This document shows, piece by piece, positions 61,960-64,000 of a DNA stretch of 64,000 bases. How positions within the stretch are numbered: position 1 is the stretch's first letter; each line of letters begins with the position of its first letter. A model generated the notes under the pieces. It was not told the origin of the DNA. It saw nothing but the letters and a program-made list of their open reading frames with translations, and made no database searches. The stretch is from Massilia sp. Root133 (lineage in GTDB: Bacteria; Pseudomonadota; Gammaproteobacteria; Burkholderiales; Burkholderiaceae_D), in NCBI RefSeq assembly GCF_001426525.1, contig NZ_LMEW01000023.1, positions 62,001 to 126,000 of the forward strand, in the 5' to 3' direction. Both the position numbers and the translations under genes were made by a program.

Positions 61960-63021
61960 TCACGGCCGCTGCAGCAATTCCTGGTGCGCGTTGCGCAGCA
62001 TGGCCTCGGTGTCGTCCCAGGCGATGCAGCCGTCGGTGACGGAGCAGCCGTACTTCAGCTGCGACCGGTCGCTCGGAATCGGCTGGCTGCCGCCGACGAT
62101 GTTCGATTCGATCATCACGCCGACGAGCGACTGGTTGCCGTGCCTGATCTGCTGGATCACGTCCGACATGACGAGCGGCTGCAGTTCCGGCTTCTTGTAG
62201 CTGTTGGCGTGCGAGCAGTCGACGACGAGGTTCGCGGGCAGGCCGGCTTTCGTCAGGGCCTGTGCGGCGATCGCGACGGAGACCGAGTCGTAGTTCGGAC
62301 GGCCGCCGCCGCCGCGCAGCACGACGTGACCGTAGGCATTGCCGCGCGTGCGCACGATCGACACGCCGCCCTGGCCGTTGATGCCCAGGAAGGAGTGCGG
62401 GCTGGACGAGGACAGCACGGCGTTGATGGCGATGCTGACGTCGCCGTCGGTGCCGTTCTTGAAGCCGACCGGCGTGGAGAGGCCGGACGACATCTCGCGG
62501 TGCGTCTGCGATTCGGTAGTACGTGCGCCGATCGCGGTCCAGGCGATCAGGTCGCCCAGGTATTGCGGCGAGATCGGGTCGAGCGCCTCGGTGGCCGTCG
62601 GCAGGCCCAGTTCGCACACGTCGAGCAGGAACTGGCGCGCGCGCTCCATGCCGACGTCCACGCGGAACGAGTCGTCCATGAAGGGATCGTTGATATAGCC
62701 CTTCCAGCCGGTCGTGGTGCGCGGCTTTTCGAAATACACGCGCATCACGAGCACCATCGTGTCTTCCACCTCGGCCTGCAGCGCCTTCAGGCGGCGCGCA
62801 TAGTCGAGACCCGCGACCGGGTCGTGGATCGAGCAGGGGCCGACGACGACGAACAGGCGCTTGTCCTTGCGGTCGAGGATGTTGCGCAGGGTCTCGCGGC
62901 CCTTCATCACGGTGGTGAAGGCCTTGTCCGTCAGCGGCAGCTTTTTATGCAGCTCGCTGGGCGTCGGCATGGTCGCGAACGAGGTGACGTTGGTGTTTTC
63001 GATATCGGGCGTGATCAGCAT
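61960..63021 (-). CDS. aroG: 3-deoxy-7-phosphoheptulonate synthase (class I)
   Basis: 353-residue DAHP synthase, which joins phosphoenolpyruvate and erythrose-4-phosphate in the first step of aromatic amino-acid synthesis. Blocks: VVVGPCSIHDPVAGLDYARR, YFEKPRTTTGWKGYINDP, GFKNGTDGDVSIAINA and VDCSHANSYKKPELQP. Which of Phe, Tyr or Trp inhibits it cannot be told with certainty. Single-gene unit, divergent from ybiB. Confidence 0.95.
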   Translation of the reverse strand: MLITPDIENTNVTSFATMPTPSELHKKLPLTDKAFTTVMKGRETLRNILDRKDKRLFVVVGPCSIHDPVAGLDYARRLKALQAEVEDTMVLVMRVYFEKPRTTTGWKGYINDPFMDDSFRVDVGMERARQFLLDVCELGLPTATEALDPISPQYLGDLIAWTAIGARTTESQTHREMSSGLSTPVGFKNGTDGDVSIAINAVLSSSSPHSFLGINGQGGVSIVRTRGNAYGHVVLRGGGGRPNYDSVSVAIAAQALTKAGLPANLVVDCSHANSYKKPELQPLVMSDVIQQIRHGNQSLVGVMIESNIVGGSQPIPSDRSQLKYGCSVTDGCIAWDDTEAMLRNAHQELLQRP

Positions 63022-63119
63022 GGCAATCGTATTTATTCCAGAGGGGATCGTTGAGTCTAGCCTGAAATCTTACACCGTGCATCCTCCTGCCCAAAAATGT
63101 TGCATGGTATCCTGTCATT

Positions 63120-64000
63120 ATGGACACGACCAACACCTCCCCAAATCCCTTCCCGGCCGCCCGCTTCATCAAGGAGATCGGCCGCGGCGTAAAAGGCGCG
63201 CGCAGCATGTCGCGCGAGGATGCGAAACTGCTCTACGCCGCCATGCTCGACGGGCGGGTGTCCGACCTGGAACTGGGCGGCATCCTGCTCGCGATGCGCA
63301 TCAAGGGCGAATCCGTGGAAGAAATCGCCGGCTTCATGGACGCGGCGGAAAGCTCGTTCGCGCCGCTGCCCGCGCCGCCCGGCGATTTCGCGCCCGTGCT
63401 GATCCCCAGCTACAACGGCGCGCGCAAGCTGGCCAACCTGACGCCGCTGCTGGCCCTGCTGCTGGCGCGCGAGGGCGTGCCGGTGCTCGTGCACGGCGTG
63501 CAGGAAGATCCGGGCCGCGTGACGACGGCCGAGATCTTCGCCGAGATGGGCATCGGCCCGAGCGGCTCCACGGCCGACATGCTGGACGCCTTCGCCGCCG
63601 GCCGCCCGTGCTTCATGCCGATCGAGTTGCTGGCGCCGGAACTGGCGCACCAGTTGGCGCTGCGCCGCATCCTCGGCGTGCGCAATTCCACGCACACGAT
63701 CGTCAAGATCCTGCAGCCGTTCGAAGGCCCGGCGTTGCGTCTCGTGTCGTACACGCACCCGGAATACCTGGCGATGCTGACCGAGTATTTCGCAACGGCC
63801 GCCCCGCACGCGCGCGGCGACGCCTTCCTCATGCGCGGCACGGAAGGGGAGACGGTGGCGAACGCCAACCGCGCCCAGGAAATCAACTGGTTCCACGCCG
63901 GCCAGAAAACGCTGCTGGTCGAGCGCGATGCCCCGACCGACGAGCTGGCGCCGGCACCGGAAGGCCGCGACGCCGCGGCGACCGCGGACTGGATCGCGCG
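63120..64000 (+). CDS. ybiB: YbiB-type TrpD2-like DNA-binding protein (3' end cut by window edge)
   Basis: The first 293 codons of a frame open to the window end. It has the anthranilate-phosphoribosyltransferase fold (FIKEIGRGVKGARSMSREDA, MLDGRVSDLELGGILLAMRI, LALLLAREGVPVLVHG) but lacks the phosphate-binding GTGGD loop, as in YbiB/TrpD2, which binds nucleic acid instead. Full family length is about 320-330, so little is missing. AroG and YbiB are divergent here, with a 98-bp gap. Confidence 0.85.
   Translation, partial: MDTTNTSPNPFPAARFIKEIGRGVKGARSMSREDAKLLYAAMLDGRVSDLELGGILLAMRIKGESVEEIAGFMDAAESSFAPLPAPPGDFAPVLIPSYNGARKLANLTPLLALLLAREGVPVLVHGVQEDPGRVTTAEIFAEMGIGPSGSTADMLDAFAAGRPCFMPIELLAPELAHQLALRRILGVRNSTHTIVKILQPFEGPALRLVSYTHPEYLAMLTEYFATAAPHARGDAFLMRGTEGETVANANRAQEINWFHAGQKTLLVERDAPTDELAPAPEGRDAAATADWIA

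Overview
The window looks like the chromosome of a high-GC betaproteobacterium, most likely Burkholderiales, family Oxalobacteraceae, near Massilia. The evidence is the uniform high-GC codon use, the cluster miaB-ybeZ-ybeY / corC-lnt-glyQ-glyS, a PEP-CTERM protein, a D-tartrate dehydratase of the TarD type, and many proteins that read as typical Massilia orthologues. No rRNA, CRISPR array, prophage or integron is present. Most of the window is ordinary core genome, with a few accessory inserts and several families of dispersed structured repeats.

Layout. 1-11318: the tRNA-modification/envelope cluster on the minus strand (miaB, ybeZ, ybeY, then corC, lnt, glyQ, glyS), split by a plus-strand pair for a molybdenum aldehyde/isoquinoline-type oxidoreductase. 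11319-15385: an AT-rich gap, a small HTH protein, an HDOD signalling pair, a DUF1697 protein and a tiny PEP-CTERM protein. 15386-20782: a divergent FtsH-like AAA+ metalloprotease, a solitary TnpB nuclease gene and a YbaL-type K+/H+ antiporter. 20841-25047: a TetR regulator facing an acyl-CoA operon (thiolase, acyl-CoA dehydrogenase, methylacyl-CoA racemase), with twin operators between them. 25067-29138: DUF445, DUF2007, tarD with a divergent LysR gene, and two identical tRNA-Met(CAT) genes.

29225-39892: miaA-mutL, a periplasmic cyclophilin, DedA, an alpha-carbonic anhydrase with a repeat-rich extension, a lipoprotein, a hexose-6-phosphate mutarotase, amiC-tsaE and queG. 40133-45838: a DctS/DctR-like two-component system with an orphan TRAP binding protein, an orphan leader or small transcript, and ogt-xerD. 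45912-57596: a 57-residue basic protein, an RND efflux pair, two EEP-family nucleases, ybaK, plsY, a DsbA/FrnE protein, and cpdB with a Sel1 lipoprotein behind a Pho box. 57921-64000: a nitrate/taurine-type ABC transporter, tsaD, aroG and the start of ybiB.

The most interesting signal is not a protein. A 109-110 nt element occurs three times (11347-11455, 17372-17480, 42795-42904), always in the same orientation. Its 10-bp ends are complementary. It carries a conserved small hairpin, mostly closed by a GAGA tetraloop, and conserved junctions. It also has a 12-bp inner stem whose sequence differs in every copy while pairing is mostly kept through compensatory and G-U changes. That pattern points to a structured RNA family. 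Two other repeat families are present: paired GTC(G/A)T(T/C)CCCGC palindromes (four sites) and AAACCGGGGTCAGAGCCCG REP-like units (three units at two sites).
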